Source: Pseudomonadota bacterium (GTDB taxonomy: Bacteria; Pseudomonadota; Alphaproteobacteria; Rickettsiales; SXRF01). Taken from it: 57,214 nucleotides of DNA. Location: assembly GCA_963205195.1 (NCBI GenBank), contig CAUJHR010000021.1, positions 1 to 57,214 of the forward strand, given 5' to 3'. A program made the position numbers and the translations under genes. Below are positions 1 to 6,891 of this stretch, one piece after another; positions within the stretch are counted from its first letter, which is position 1, and every line of letters starts with the position of its first letter. Below the pieces are notes generated by a model that saw only the letters and a program-made list of their open reading frames with translations, made no database searches and was not told the origin of the DNA.

Positions 1-7
1 AGCATAT

Positions 8-274
8 ATGACCGAGAATAAAGCCGTGGATAACAGCGCCCTGAGCCGTTATGAATTGATAACGGATGGATTTTTATCAATTGCCGATTACAAGAAAAGC
101 GGGAATATAATTGCCGTAACCCATGTCGAAGTTCCTACGGAACTGCGTGGGAGAGGGGTGGCGGCGCAGCTTATGGCGGCCATAGTGCTTGACGCCAAAG
201 CGCAGAACCTTACCATCAACCCCATCTGCCCTTATGCTGCTTCATACCTCCAGAAACATGGGATAAATGCTTAA
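8..274 (+). CDS. small GNAT-type N-acetyltransferase (YjdJ-like)
   Basis: This 88-residue protein looks like the short acetyltransferase family found as stand-alone cytosolic proteins that use acetyl-CoA; the acceptor is unknown. What shows it is the segment THVEVPTELRGRGVAAQLM at about residues 38-56, which carries the R-G-x-G-x-A acetyl-CoA pyrophosphate loop, and the C-terminal PICPYAASYLQKHG typical of this family. The ATG at 8 fits the family length. The frame stays open to the window edge, so a slightly earlier start cannot be excluded. It runs towards rarA, with a repeat element between the two stop codons. Confidence 0.75.
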   Translation: MTENKAVDNSALSRYELITDGFLSIADYKKSGNIIAVTHVEVPTELRGRGVAAQLMAAIVLDAKAQNLTINPICPYAASYLQKHGINA

Positions 275-281
275 AGGCCAT

Positions 282-363
282 GTCATGCCTCCGCAGGGCG
301 GTATCCATGCCTAACAATATGTATCCAAGCCAATTCTTATAAGAAAGGTTGGGCCGGGATGAC
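282..363. repeat. palindromic repeat with GTCAT/ATGAC ends, copy 1
   Basis: This intergenic element begins with GTCAT and ends with ATGAC, an inverted pair. It holds an imperfect hairpin (GCCTCCGCAGGGCGG) near its left end. It lies between the convergent stop codons of the acetyltransferase and rarA. Two other elements with the same ends occur at 6045-6108 and 8469-8553. The interior sequences differ, so this is either a family defined by its ends or a set of decayed relatives. Confidence 0.5.
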
Positions 364-388
364 AGTTCCTAAACTCTAATCCCAATCT

Positions 389-1684
389 CTACTTTGACTT
401 CTTCGCCCTAAGCTTGTTCCAGTAATCGAGGCGCTTTATCATCTCGCGCTCGAAACCCGCTTCAATAGGCTTGTAATAGCTTGTTCGTTTCATTCCTTCC
501 GGGAAATAATTCTGGCCGGAAAATCCGTCCTCGGTTTCCGGGTCGTAAATATAGCCGTCGCTATATCCCAGCTCTTTCATCATCTTGGTAGGAGCATTTA
601 GAATATGCATTGGTGGGGCGAGGGAGCCGTTACGCCGTGCGTCCCCCGTCACCTTGTTAAGAGCGCGGTAAACGCCGATGGATTTAGGCGCGGTGGCAAG
701 GTAAATCACCGCCTGCGCGATGTTGATATGTCCCTCAGGTGCTCCTATGAACTCGAACGCATCTTTGGCTGCCAGCGCCTGCACCACGGCCTGCGGGTCA
801 GCCATGCCAATATCCTCGGTGGCAAAGCGCACAAGGCGGCGCAGTATGTAAAGCTCATCCTCGCCGCCATCGAGCATCCGTGCGAACCAATATAGCGCCG
901 CATCCACATCCGAGCCGCGCAGCGACTTATGCAACGCGCTGATAAGGTTATAATGCCCTTCGCCGGATTTATCATATATCGGCATCCGCTTTTGTATCAG
1001 TTCCAGCAGTTCCTCGCTATTTATCTGTCCCTGCATTTCCAGCAGCTCCTCGACCAGATTAAGCAAATAGCGCGCATCCCCGTCAGCCATAGCGCACAGA
1101 GTTTTACGTGCCTCATCATCCAGTGGCAGTTGCTTGCCCGTAAATTCCTCGGCCTTATAGGTAAGTTTTATCAGGCTTTCGACATCAAGCCGGTTGATGA
1201 CCAGCACCTTGCAGCGCGAAAGCAGCGCCGAGTTCAGCTCGAAGGATGGGTTTTCCGTGGTTGCGCCAATTAAAATAATGGTCCCGTTCTCGATGTAAGG
1301 CAGGAATAGATCCTGCTGTGCTCGGTTGAAGCGGTGTATCTCATCCACCAGCAATATGGTGCGCTTGCCCGCCTGCTTGTCAATTTCCGCCTGTTCAAAA
1401 ACCTTACGCAGGTCAGCTGTGGCGTGCGAAATGGCTGATAGCTGCACGAACAGCGCGCCGCTATATTTTGCGATAAGCCGAGCAATTGTGGTTTTTCCGC
1501 AGCCTGCACTCCCCCAGAAGATGATCGAGGGGAAATGCCCGGTTTTGACAGCATTGGCGAACAGCGAACCTTCGGCGAGCAGGTGATCCTGCCCCAGCAC
1601 ATCTTCAAAGCTCTGCGGGCGCATCCGGTCAGCCAAAGGCCGGTCATTATCTTCAAAGGTGAGAGATGCTTGGGTTTGCTTCAT
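389..1684 (-). CDS. rarA: replication-associated recombination protein A, AAA+ ATPase
   Basis: RarA (MgsA) is a cytosolic AAA+ ATPase of the clamp-loader/RuvB group that acts at stalled replication forks together with SSB. In the 431-residue product the Walker A motif GSAGCGKT lies at 58-65 and Walker B DEIH at 114-117, followed by an arginine-finger segment (LLSRCK) and the family's helical C-terminal tetramerisation region, which ends in the YFPEGM/YYKP motifs. I chose the ATG at 1684, giving MKQTQASLTF, because the 17 residues of the longer open frame lack family character. The gene converges on the acetyltransferase and is divergent from uppP. Confidence 0.93.
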   Translation of the reverse strand: MKQTQASLTFEDNDRPLADRMRPQSFEDVLGQDHLLAEGSLFANAVKTGHFPSIIFWGSAGCGKTTIARLIAKYSGALFVQLSAISHATADLRKVFEQAEIDKQAGKRTILLVDEIHRFNRAQQDLFLPYIENGTIILIGATTENPSFELNSALLSRCKVLVINRLDVESLIKLTYKAEEFTGKQLPLDDEARKTLCAMADGDARYLLNLVEELLEMQGQINSEELLELIQKRMPIYDKSGEGHYNLISALHKSLRGSDVDAALYWFARMLDGGEDELYILRRLVRFATEDIGMADPQAVVQALAAKDAFEFIGAPEGHINIAQAVIYLATAPKSIGVYRALNKVTGDARRNGSLAPPMHILNAPTKMMKELGYSDGYIYDPETEDGFSGQNYFPEGMKRTSYYKPIEAGFEREMIKRLDYWNKLRAKKSK

Positions 1685-1797
1685 AGGAATAATATATTCC
1701 TTTTTAGTAAGGAAACAAGGATGGGGTGATTCCAATCATTTGACATTTCCGCCTCGCGTGCTATGCGGGATTGCTAACATACTTAGGATATTTCACC

Positions 1798-2586
1798 ATG
1801 CTCTTTATCGCACTGCTCCTCGGACTTATTGAAGGAATGACCGAGTTCCTTCCTGTATCTTCAACCGGCCATTTGATTCTGTTTGGTGATATTCTAGGCT
1901 TTCAGGGCCCTCCCGGAAAAACTTTTGAAATTTCAATCCAGCTTGGCGCTATTCTTGCTATCTGCTGGCTTTATCGCGCTAAGCTCGCTGCCACTGCTTC
2001 CGGCCTTATCCGCCGTGAAAATAAGGACTGGCGCTTTGCCATGGGCATATTGCTGGCTTTCCTGCCCGCGATGTTTTTTGGTGCACTGTTCCATGAATTT
2101 ATCAAGGAAAAGCTATTCAATCCGCATAGCGTATCAATTGCGCTCATCATAGGTGGGATTGTTATTTTGTTGGTGGAGCGCTTAAAGCCAACCCCACGCT
2201 ATCATAAGTTTGAAGAATTCTCCCTTCCTTTATGTTTTAAAATAGGGTTGTGCCAGTGCCTGGCCCTTATTCCCGGCACATCGCGCAGCGGCGCAACGAT
2301 CATTGGCGCCCTGCTGCTCGGCGCTGACCGTAAAGCGGCAACGGAATTTTCTTTTTTCCTCGCGATTCCCACCATGTTTGCCGCAACCGTATTTGACCTT
2401 TATGGGAACAGGCACTCACTCTCGTTTGATAATATGCAGCTTATCTCTGTAGGCTTCATCACCGCCTTTATCAGCGCTTTAATTGTGGTGCGCTGGGTTG
2501 TCGCCTATATCAGCAGGCACGGCTTCACCCCCTTTGCCATCTACCGGATAATACTAGGGTCGGTTATGCTGTATCTGTTGGGGTAG
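1798..2586 (+). CDS. uppP: undecaprenyl-diphosphatase
   Basis: UppP (BacA) is a polytopic inner-membrane phosphatase that converts undecaprenyl diphosphate to the monophosphate, recycling the lipid carrier for peptidoglycan and O-antigen synthesis; it also confers bacitracin tolerance. The two hallmark motifs are visible: EGMTEFLPVSSTGH near the N-terminus and PGTSRSGATI in the middle, within about eight hydrophobic segments. The ATG at 1798 has AGGA about eight bases upstream and gives 262 residues, the family's usual length. The frame could also open nine codons earlier at a TTG (1771), which I consider less likely. Confidence 0.95.
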   Translation: MLFIALLLGLIEGMTEFLPVSSTGHLILFGDILGFQGPPGKTFEISIQLGAILAICWLYRAKLAATASGLIRRENKDWRFAMGILLAFLPAMFFGALFHEFIKEKLFNPHSVSIALIIGGIVILLVERLKPTPRYHKFEEFSLPLCFKIGLCQCLALIPGTSRSGATIIGALLLGADRKAATEFSFFLAIPTMFAATVFDLYGNRHSLSFDNMQLISVGFITAFISALIVVRWVVAYISRHGFTPFAIYRIILGSVMLYLLG

Positions 2587-2598
2587 TGGTGAGTTGCA

Positions 2599-3303
2599 AT
2601 GCTAGAAAAAAATCTTAAATCGGTACGTTCTTGGTTTGTAATAGCGCTAATTTGTTATGCATGCCTTACCATTTATCATTACAATAATTACGAACATTTT
2701 GATTGGAATAGCTTTTATCAAATAGCTAGCCTCTTTCTGAGAGGGTTTCTTTTGTCTGCAATGTTTTATTTTTTAGTTGTTTATTTTCCATCTAAACGAA
2801 AACGCTCAATTTTAAAAAGTAATTTTAGAAGGATATATAAAGATATTAAGCATGAATTAATTAGAGAAATATTGTGGTGTAGCCAAAAAGGTGGACGCAC
2901 AGATATTAATGCAACTGAAGAATTGGTAGAAAAATTACATGATGTTAGAGAGTTTAGGGAGCTTTTTAAAGGAGGCAAAAAAGGTGATGAAGGATGGTAT
3001 GCCTTCTGTAATAACATACAGGGCGACCCCGCTGCCTTTTTAAGCTTAATTCAAAAGCTAAAGCTTCTAGCAAAGCAACTGGATTTTATTTTGCATAATT
3101 ATGAAATTAAGAAACAAGAGCATTTTGATTTTTTGAAAGGGTTAGAAATTACAATTATAGAACTCGATAACCTCGATAAAAATGCTCATGGCGATGAAGT
3201 GAAAATATTTAGCAGATTTCTGTGGCAAATGTTTGCTGGTTACAACTTTACAGAAGGATATAAAGACTACGACATCATTGAAAAGATGATAAATGAATTT
3301 TAA
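2599..3303 (+). CDS. unknown membrane-anchored protein
   Basis: I do not recognise this 234-residue protein. Residues 11-27 and 40-66 are two hydrophobic segments, followed by a basic stretch (PSKRKRS) that suggests the rest is cytoplasmic. The remainder is charged and predicted helical, rich in Lys, Glu and Asp, with a cluster of aromatic residues at the end. The gene is clearly more AT-rich than uppP just upstream, with many ATA, AAA and TTA codons, which suggests recent acquisition or weak constraint. It starts 12 bases after the uppP stop, with GGTGAG as a possible ribosome site, so it may be read through from uppP. Confidence 0.6.
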   Translation: MLEKNLKSVRSWFVIALICYACLTIYHYNNYEHFDWNSFYQIASLFLRGFLLSAMFYFLVVYFPSKRKRSILKSNFRRIYKDIKHELIREILWCSQKGGRTDINATEELVEKLHDVREFRELFKGGKKGDEGWYAFCNNIQGDPAAFLSLIQKLKLLAKQLDFILHNYEIKKQEHFDFLKGLEITIIELDNLDKNAHGDEVKIFSRFLWQMFAGYNFTEGYKDYDIIEKMINEF

Positions 3304-3321
3304 ACGATCTTGTGAACCTAG

Positions 3322-3366
3322 CAAAATCCGGCTGGATTCGAACCTGCGAGATTCAAGATAATCTCG
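3322..3366 (-). pseudogene. tRNA-like 3'-half fragment
   Basis: On the minus strand this stretch contains GCAGGTTCGAATCCAGC, a T-arm with the canonical TTCGAAT loop and one A-A mismatch in the stem. It is preceded by a self-complementary arm, CGAGAT/ATCTCG. No matching 5' half, D-arm or CCA end is present, so I read it as a decayed or partial tRNA copy and not a working gene. It lies beside the tRNA-Asp end duplication at 3374-3395. Confidence 0.35.
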
Positions 3367-3373
3367 TCTTAAA

Positions 3374-3395
3374 TGGCGGGAGTGACAGGATTAAC
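3374..3395 (-). repeat. degenerate copy of the tRNA-Asp 3' end
   Basis: The 13 bases at 3374-3386 (TGGCGGGAGTGAC on the plus strand) are identical to 3795-3807, the 3' terminus of the intact tRNA-Asp including its CCA. The next nine bases match imperfectly. The two copies are direct repeats about 420 bases apart and enclose the GIY-YIG gene. A small hairpin, ATGGCC/GGCCAT, follows at about 3398-3413. Such tRNA-end duplications usually mark attachment sites of integrated elements. Confidence 0.45.
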
Positions 3396-3463
3396 AAATG
3401 GCCTTCTGGCCATTTGCCCTGCGGGTCTCTCGGTTGCGCCTCGATTTCCAAAATTTCTTACTA

Positions 3464-3700
3464 TTACCAAAAGCGTTTGTTGGCCACAGCTTTTCCTGAG
3501 CCGGATTTGAAATATTTTTCAAGTTCTCTAGCTGTTTGTTCAGTTTCAACAGCAATATATGATTTTAAGGTTACAGGAATAAAGGCTTTTGTGGATTGCA
3601 CTTGCCCTTTTTGATGCTCAGAAAAGCGCCGTTTTAAATTGGGCGTTGAACCCACGTAAATATCATTATTTTGAAGTTCAAGAAAATAAACATACCACAT
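3464..3700 (-). CDS. GIY-YIG domain nuclease-like protein
   Basis: This 78-residue protein is a single GIY-YIG domain of the UPF0213/YhbQ-like group, related to the UvrC N-terminus and to homing endonucleases. The variant motif is WYVYFLE...IYVGST, followed by the conserved Arg in LKRRFSEHQKG and a terminal Lys/Arg-rich helix. The ATG at 3700 is preceded by an excellent AGGAGG seven bases away; the frame's upstream extension runs back into tRNA-Asp and is not coding. That ribosome site belongs to the end of the repeat module downstream of tRNA-Asp. The true substrate of these mini-nucleases is generally unknown. Confidence 0.85.
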   Translation of the reverse strand: MWYVYFLELQNNDIYVGSTPNLKRRFSEHQKGQVQSTKAFIPVTLKSYIAVETEQTARELEKYFKSGSGKAVANKRFW

Positions 3701-3708
3701 ATCTAGTC

Positions 3709-3797
3709 CTCCTACGCTCCTATTGGAGCTTCGGATGACACTCCTGCTTCTATCAGCTTCGTGTGGCCTGCCACCCGAAGCCGAAGGCGCAGGGTGG
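3709..3797 (-). repeat. tRNA-flanking repeat module, Asp copy
   Basis: This module starts at the CCA of tRNA-Asp on the minus strand. Its first part forms a hairpin with CCACCC and GGGTGG arms around a GCCTTCGGC tip. The first 35 bases match the module behind tRNA-Val at all but one position. Further shared blocks are TAGAAGCAGG, CCGAAGC and AGCGTAGG. Its end supplies the AGGAGG ribosome site of the GIY-YIG gene. The hairpin may act as the 3' processing or termination signal of the tRNA. Confidence 0.6.
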
Positions 3798-3871
3798 CGG
3801 GAGTGACGGGACTCGAACCCGCGACCTTCGGCGTGACAGGCCGACGCTCTAACCAACTGAGCTACACCCCC
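3795..3871 (-). tRNA. tRNA-Asp (anticodon GTC)
   Basis: Reading the minus strand from 3871 gives a complete cloverleaf. The acceptor is GGGGGTG paired with CACTCCC (one G-T), the D-arm contains AGCTCAGTTGGTTAGAGC, the anticodon arm is CGGCCTGTCACGCCG with anticodon GTC, and the T-arm is CGGGTTCGAGTCCCG. The discriminator is G and CCA is encoded in the DNA (3795-3797). Length is 77 bases including CCA. Confidence 0.96.
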
Positions 3872-3898
3872 GTATAAGGGACTTTATTTCAACTATCT

Positions 3899-3992
3899 CC
3901 CTACGCTAATGCTTCGGGAGACACCTGCTTCTACCGTCTTCAAATGTCAGGCCTCAAGTGGCCTGCCACCCGAAGCCGGAGGCGCAGGGTGG
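3899..3992 (-). repeat. tRNA-flanking repeat module, Val copy
   Basis: This is the second copy of the module seen after tRNA-Asp. It also begins at the encoded CCA and carries the CCACCC/GGGTGG hairpin with a GCCTCCGGC tip. It is slightly longer in the middle, and it ends with AGCGTAGGGAG about 28 bases before tRNA-Asp. The order tRNA-module-tRNA-module suggests a tandem duplication of a tRNA plus tail, or the same element inserted at both tRNA ends. Confidence 0.6.
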
Positions 3993-4065
3993 TGGGCGAT
4001 GACAGGCTCGAACTGCCGACCCTCTCGGTGTAAACGAGATGCTCTACCAACTGAGCTAATCGCCC
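3990..4065 (-). tRNA. tRNA-Val (anticodon TAC)
   Basis: The minus strand from 4065 reads as a standard tRNA. The acceptor is GGGCGAT paired with ATCGCCC, the D-arm contains AGCTCAGTTGGTAGAGC, the anticodon stem is CTCG/CGAG with TAC in the loop, and the T-arm is GGCAGTTCGAGCCTGTC. The discriminator is A and the CCA is encoded. Length is 76 bases. It is probably transcribed together with tRNA-Asp, about 120 bases downstream. Confidence 0.96.
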
Positions 4066-4160
4066 TCTTTATACAGAAACCAAAGCGAAAACGCTCTGGA
4101 AATCGAAAAAGGGACTTGTTTACTACCCGTTTTTTTTACTGATTGCAACAGGTGAGTGCA

Positions 4161-4206
4161 AAAAAAAGAGGCGTCCGGAAAAATATCCTGAACGCCTCGT
4201 TTTTTG
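4161..4206 (-). terminator. intrinsic terminator of hupB
   Basis: An imperfect GC-rich hairpin (GAGGCGT paired with ACGCCTC, extended by CCGG/CCTG) is flanked by A-rich sequence on the left and T-rich sequence on the right. It lies 15 bases past the hupB stop and could also terminate plus-strand transcription. Confidence 0.8.
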
Positions 4207-4221
4207 TAGGAAAACAGCTAG

Positions 4222-4518
4222 TTATGCTGCTTTTTTCTTGGAAGATTTATTTACAGCTTCGCTTAAAGCTTTGCCTGGTTTGAATTTTGGCTTGTTTGAA
4301 GCGGCAATTTTGATAACTGCGCCGGTGCGTGGGTTGCGGCCTTCGGTTGCTTTACGGTGTACAACAGCAAATGTGCCAAAACCAACGAGGCGGATTTCAT
4401 CACCTTTAGAAAGGGCTTTTGAAACCACAGCGATAAATGCATCAATTGCTTCTGATGCTTTTGCTTTGGTAAGGTCAGATTTATCTGCTACTTCTGCGAT
4501 CAATTCATTCTTATTCAT
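4222..4518 (-). CDS. hupB: DNA-binding protein HU
   Basis: HU is a small histone-like dimer that bends and compacts DNA. The 98-residue product shows the family order: an N-terminal helical dimerisation region (MNKNELIAEVADKSDLTKAKA), the GDEIRLVGFGTF turn at about 39-50, the DNA-binding arm with GRNPRTG at about 61-67, and a lysine-rich tail (SSKKKAA). In alphaproteobacteria hupB normally ends the tig-clpP-clpX-lon-hupB block; here it follows clpX directly. A strong intrinsic terminator lies just after it. The start has GGGAG about six bases upstream. Confidence 0.95.
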   Translation of the reverse strand: MNKNELIAEVADKSDLTKAKASEAIDAFIAVVSKALSKGDEIRLVGFGTFAVVHRKATEGRNPRTGAVIKIAASNKPKFKPGKALSEAVNKSSKKKAA

Positions 4519-4764
4519 TTTTCTACTCCCTAGTTGCTACGATATGTGTAAAGGTGAGGTGAACCGTTCATCACACCAGCTTGCGTGCAAGCCACGTGTA
4601 GAATCAAGCACGGAAAAAAACAAATGTAAACAGCAATTTCTATATGAGGTGCAAAAAAATGTTTTGGAAGGAGGCTCTCACCCTCAATCTTTTATCACAA
4701 AAAACATGTGGAATTGCAAAAAATCAGACACGGAAAACTATAAAATAAGCCTCCGGAGAAAAAC
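4519..4764. other. clpX-hupB spacer; no lon
   Basis: This 246-base spacer sits where lon is usually found in alphaproteobacteria. It holds a GCTTGCGTGCAAGC palindrome (4579-4592) that may belong to the hupB promoter, but no reading frame or recognisable fragment of a lon gene. No convincing terminator for clpX is visible. Confidence 0.5.
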
Positions 4765-6030
4765 CTAATGCGGCTTCTTAGCGCTTGTTTTCTGGTCAGA
4801 TTTTATCATTACCGGCGCTGCATTGTTTTCAATCACATCTGCGTTGATAATGACTTCTTCAACACCTTGCTGGCTTGGTATATCATACATAAGGTCAAGA
4901 AGATGCCCTTCCAGTATCGCACGTAATCCACGCGCCCCGGTTTTGCGTTTTATGGCTTTATCAGCGATTGCTTTAAGCGCGTCATCAGAAAAACGCAGGC
5001 GTACACCTTCCATCTCAAACAGCTTCTGATATTGTTTTATCAGGGCGTTTTTAGGCTTGGTAAGGATTGAAATAAGCGCGGCTTCATCAAGGTCTGTAAG
5101 TGTTGCTATAACCGGCAGGCGGCCCACAAACTCAGGGATAAGGCCGAATTTCAGCAGGTCTTCAGGTTCTACCTGCGAGAATAATTCGCCAATACGCTGG
5201 TTCTCTTTGCTGCGAACATCAGCACCGAAGCCTATAGCAGTTCCTTTGCCGCGCGCGGCGATGATCTTCTCTAGTCCAGAGAATGCTCCGCCGCAGATGA
5301 ATAATATATTGGAAGTATCAACCTGCAAAAATTCCTGCTGCGGGTGCTTGCGTCCGCCTTGCGGTGGAACAGAAGCGACTGTGCCTTCCATTAGCTTGAG
5401 CAATGCCTGCTGCACACCTTCGCCTGATACGTCGCGGGTTATAGATGGGTTGTCGGACTTGCGTGAAATTTTATCAACTTCATCGATATAAACGATGCCG
5501 CGTTGTGCACGCTCAACATTGTAATCGGCAGCCTGCAATAAACGCAGTATTATATTTTCAACGTCTTCACCTACATAACCGGCTTCGGTTAGGGTCGTGG
5601 CATCTGCCATGGTGAATGGAACATCAAGGATACGCGCCAGCGTCTGTGCGAGTAATGTTTTGCCAGAACCGGTAGGGCCGATAACAAGGATATTCGATTT
5701 TGCAAGTTCCACATCGGCATTTTTTTCAAGCAGCGATACGCGCTTGTAATGGTTGTGAACAGCAACCGAGAGAACTTTTTTCGCCTGGTTCTGGCCAATA
5801 ACATAATCATCAAGAACCTTGCATATATCAGCAGGCTTGGCTATTTCCTCACCTTCTTTCGACAATACGCCCTTATCAGCAGCTCGGATAATATCCATGC
5901 ACAGCACTACGCATTCATCGCAGATAAATACGGTTGGCCCCGCGATAAGCTTGCGGACTTCATGCTCGCTTTTGCCGCAGAATGAGCAATAGCGTGTATT
6001 TTTGGATTCCCTGCTGCCGGTCTTAGTCAC
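4765..6030 (-). CDS. clpX: ATP-dependent Clp protease ATP-binding subunit ClpX
   Basis: ClpX is the hexameric AAA+ unfoldase that feeds substrates into ClpP. The 421-residue protein has the N-terminal C4 zinc domain (Cys15, 18, 37, 40), Walker A GPTGSGKT at 118-125, Walker B IDEVDK at about 182-187, and the RGLR sensor-2 segment ([10 protein letters not shown]). A GFGADV segment is followed by the pore/IGF-loop region. The start ATG follows clpP by about 110 bases, which hold a palindromic repeat. Length and motifs are normal. Confidence 0.98.
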   Translation of the reverse strand: MTKTGSRESKNTRYCSFCGKSEHEVRKLIAGPTVFICDECVVLCMDIIRAADKGVLSKEGEEIAKPADICKVLDDYVIGQNQAKKVLSVAVHNHYKRVSLLEKNADVELAKSNILVIGPTGSGKTLLAQTLARILDVPFTMADATTLTEAGYVGEDVENIILRLLQAADYNVERAQRGIVYIDEVDKISRKSDNPSITRDVSGEGVQQALLKLMEGTVASVPPQGGRKHPQQEFLQVDTSNILFICGGAFSGLEKIIAARGKGTAIGFGADVRSKENQRIGELFSQVEPEDLLKFGLIPEFVGRLPVIATLTDLDEAALISILTKPKNALIKQYQKLFEMEGVRLRFSDDALKAIADKAIKRKTGARGLRAILEGHLLDLMYDIPSQQGVEEVIINADVIENNAAPVMIKSDQKTSAKKPH

Positions 6031-6044
6031 TTTGTATTCTCCTT

Positions 6045-6108
6045 GTCATTCCCGCGGAGGCGGGAATCTTTCTTAATTAGCATGGATCCCAGCCTTCGCT
6101 GGGATGAC
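6045..6108. repeat. palindromic repeat with GTCAT/ATGAC ends, copy 2
   Basis: This element between clpP and clpX consists of two hairpins, ATTCCCGC..GCGGGAAT and ATCCCAGC..GCTGGGAT, enclosed by GTCAT and ATGAC. It is the widespread REP-like form whose translation reads PRRRES. It lies in the clpP-clpX spacer of the transcript and could affect mRNA stability. A separate hairpin, AGCGGC/GCCGCT, follows at 6118-6132, just beyond the clpP stop. Confidence 0.75.
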
Positions 6109-6143
6109 GGGAATCTAAGCGGCAAAGCCGCTAAGATTTACCG

Positions 6144-6782
6144 TCATTTCTTCTTATCTAATATATCTTCCAAACCGCGTTTTTCAATGATGGTATCCAC
6201 AAGTCCGAAATCCTTGGCCATTTCCGCAGTCATAAAATTATCGCGTTCCATATTCTTCTCGACATGAGAAAGTTTCTGGCCGGTATGTTTTACGTATATC
6301 TGGTTGAGGCGGGCTTTTAGCGAGAGGATTTCCTTTGCATGGATCTCAATATCTGTAGCCTGCCCTGAGAAACCGCCAGACGGCTGATGTATCATGATGC
6401 GTGAGTTAGGAAGCGTATAGCGCTGCCCTGGCTCACCTGCGGTCAGAAGAAGCGACCCCATAGAAGCGGCCTGACCAAAACAAAGTGTAGCAACTTTAGG
6501 GCGGATATACTGCATGGTATCGTATATCGAAAGCCCGGAAGTAACTACACCACCGGGGGAATTGATATACATGAAAATTTCCTTGTCAGGGTTTTCCGAT
6601 TCCAAAAACAATAGCTGGGCGCAGATAAGCGACGCCATATTATCATTAACCGGCCCGATCAGGAAAATGATGCGTTCCTTAAGCAGGCGCGAATAAATAT
6701 CGAACGAACGCTCGCCGCGGCTGGTCTGCTCGATAACCATCGGCACCAATATATTTGCAAAGGTATCTTGTATGTCAGCCAT
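6144..6782 (-). CDS. clpP: ATP-dependent Clp protease proteolytic subunit
   Basis: ClpP forms the tetradecameric serine protease chamber partnered by ClpX. The 212-residue product carries the catalytic serine in GQAASMGS (Ser107) and the catalytic histidine in MIHQPSG (His132), with the [12 protein letters not shown] segment near the third triad residue. YINSPGG is also present. It lies between tig and clpX in the usual order. The upstream spacer contains an 8-bp inverted repeat (6831-6853). Confidence 0.98.
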   Translation of the reverse strand: MADIQDTFANILVPMVIEQTSRGERSFDIYSRLLKERIIFLIGPVNDNMASLICAQLLFLESENPDKEIFMYINSPGGVVTSGLSIYDTMQYIRPKVATLCFGQAASMGSLLLTAGEPGQRYTLPNSRIMIHQPSGGFSGQATDIEIHAKEILSLKARLNQIYVKHTGQKLSHVEKNMERDNFMTAEMAKDFGLVDTIIEKRGLEDILDKKK

Positions 6783-6830
6783 ATTCTCAATCCTGAATCA
6801 GTTAATGTGTTTGCATTTTAAACTTTTGAT

Positions 6831-6853
6831 ATAAATCCTACATATGGATTTAT
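6831..6853. repeat. inverted repeat between tig and clpP
   Basis: ATAAATCC and GGATTTAT form a perfect 8-bp stem around a seven-base loop, about 50 bases before the clpP start. No T-run follows on either strand, so it is more likely a regulatory or processing hairpin than a terminator. Confidence 0.45.
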
Positions 6854-6891
6854 CTTTATTTCAGCAATAAAGGGTAAAAGTTAACAAACCA

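Noticed and set aside
3701..3856. Upstream extension of the GIY-YIG frame
   Set aside because: It reads through the repeat module and into tRNA-Asp; the AGGAGG fixes the start at 3700.
3909..4142. Plus-strand frame of 77 residues across tRNA-Val
   Set aside because: It lies antisense to the tRNA and its repeat module.
4579..4592. CIRCE or heat-shock operator upstream of hupB
   Set aside because: The palindrome does not match TTAGCACTC-N9-GAGTGCTAA.
6043..6267. Plus-strand frame starting MSFPRRRES
   Set aside because: This is the well-known translation of a palindromic repeat and then antisense to clpP.
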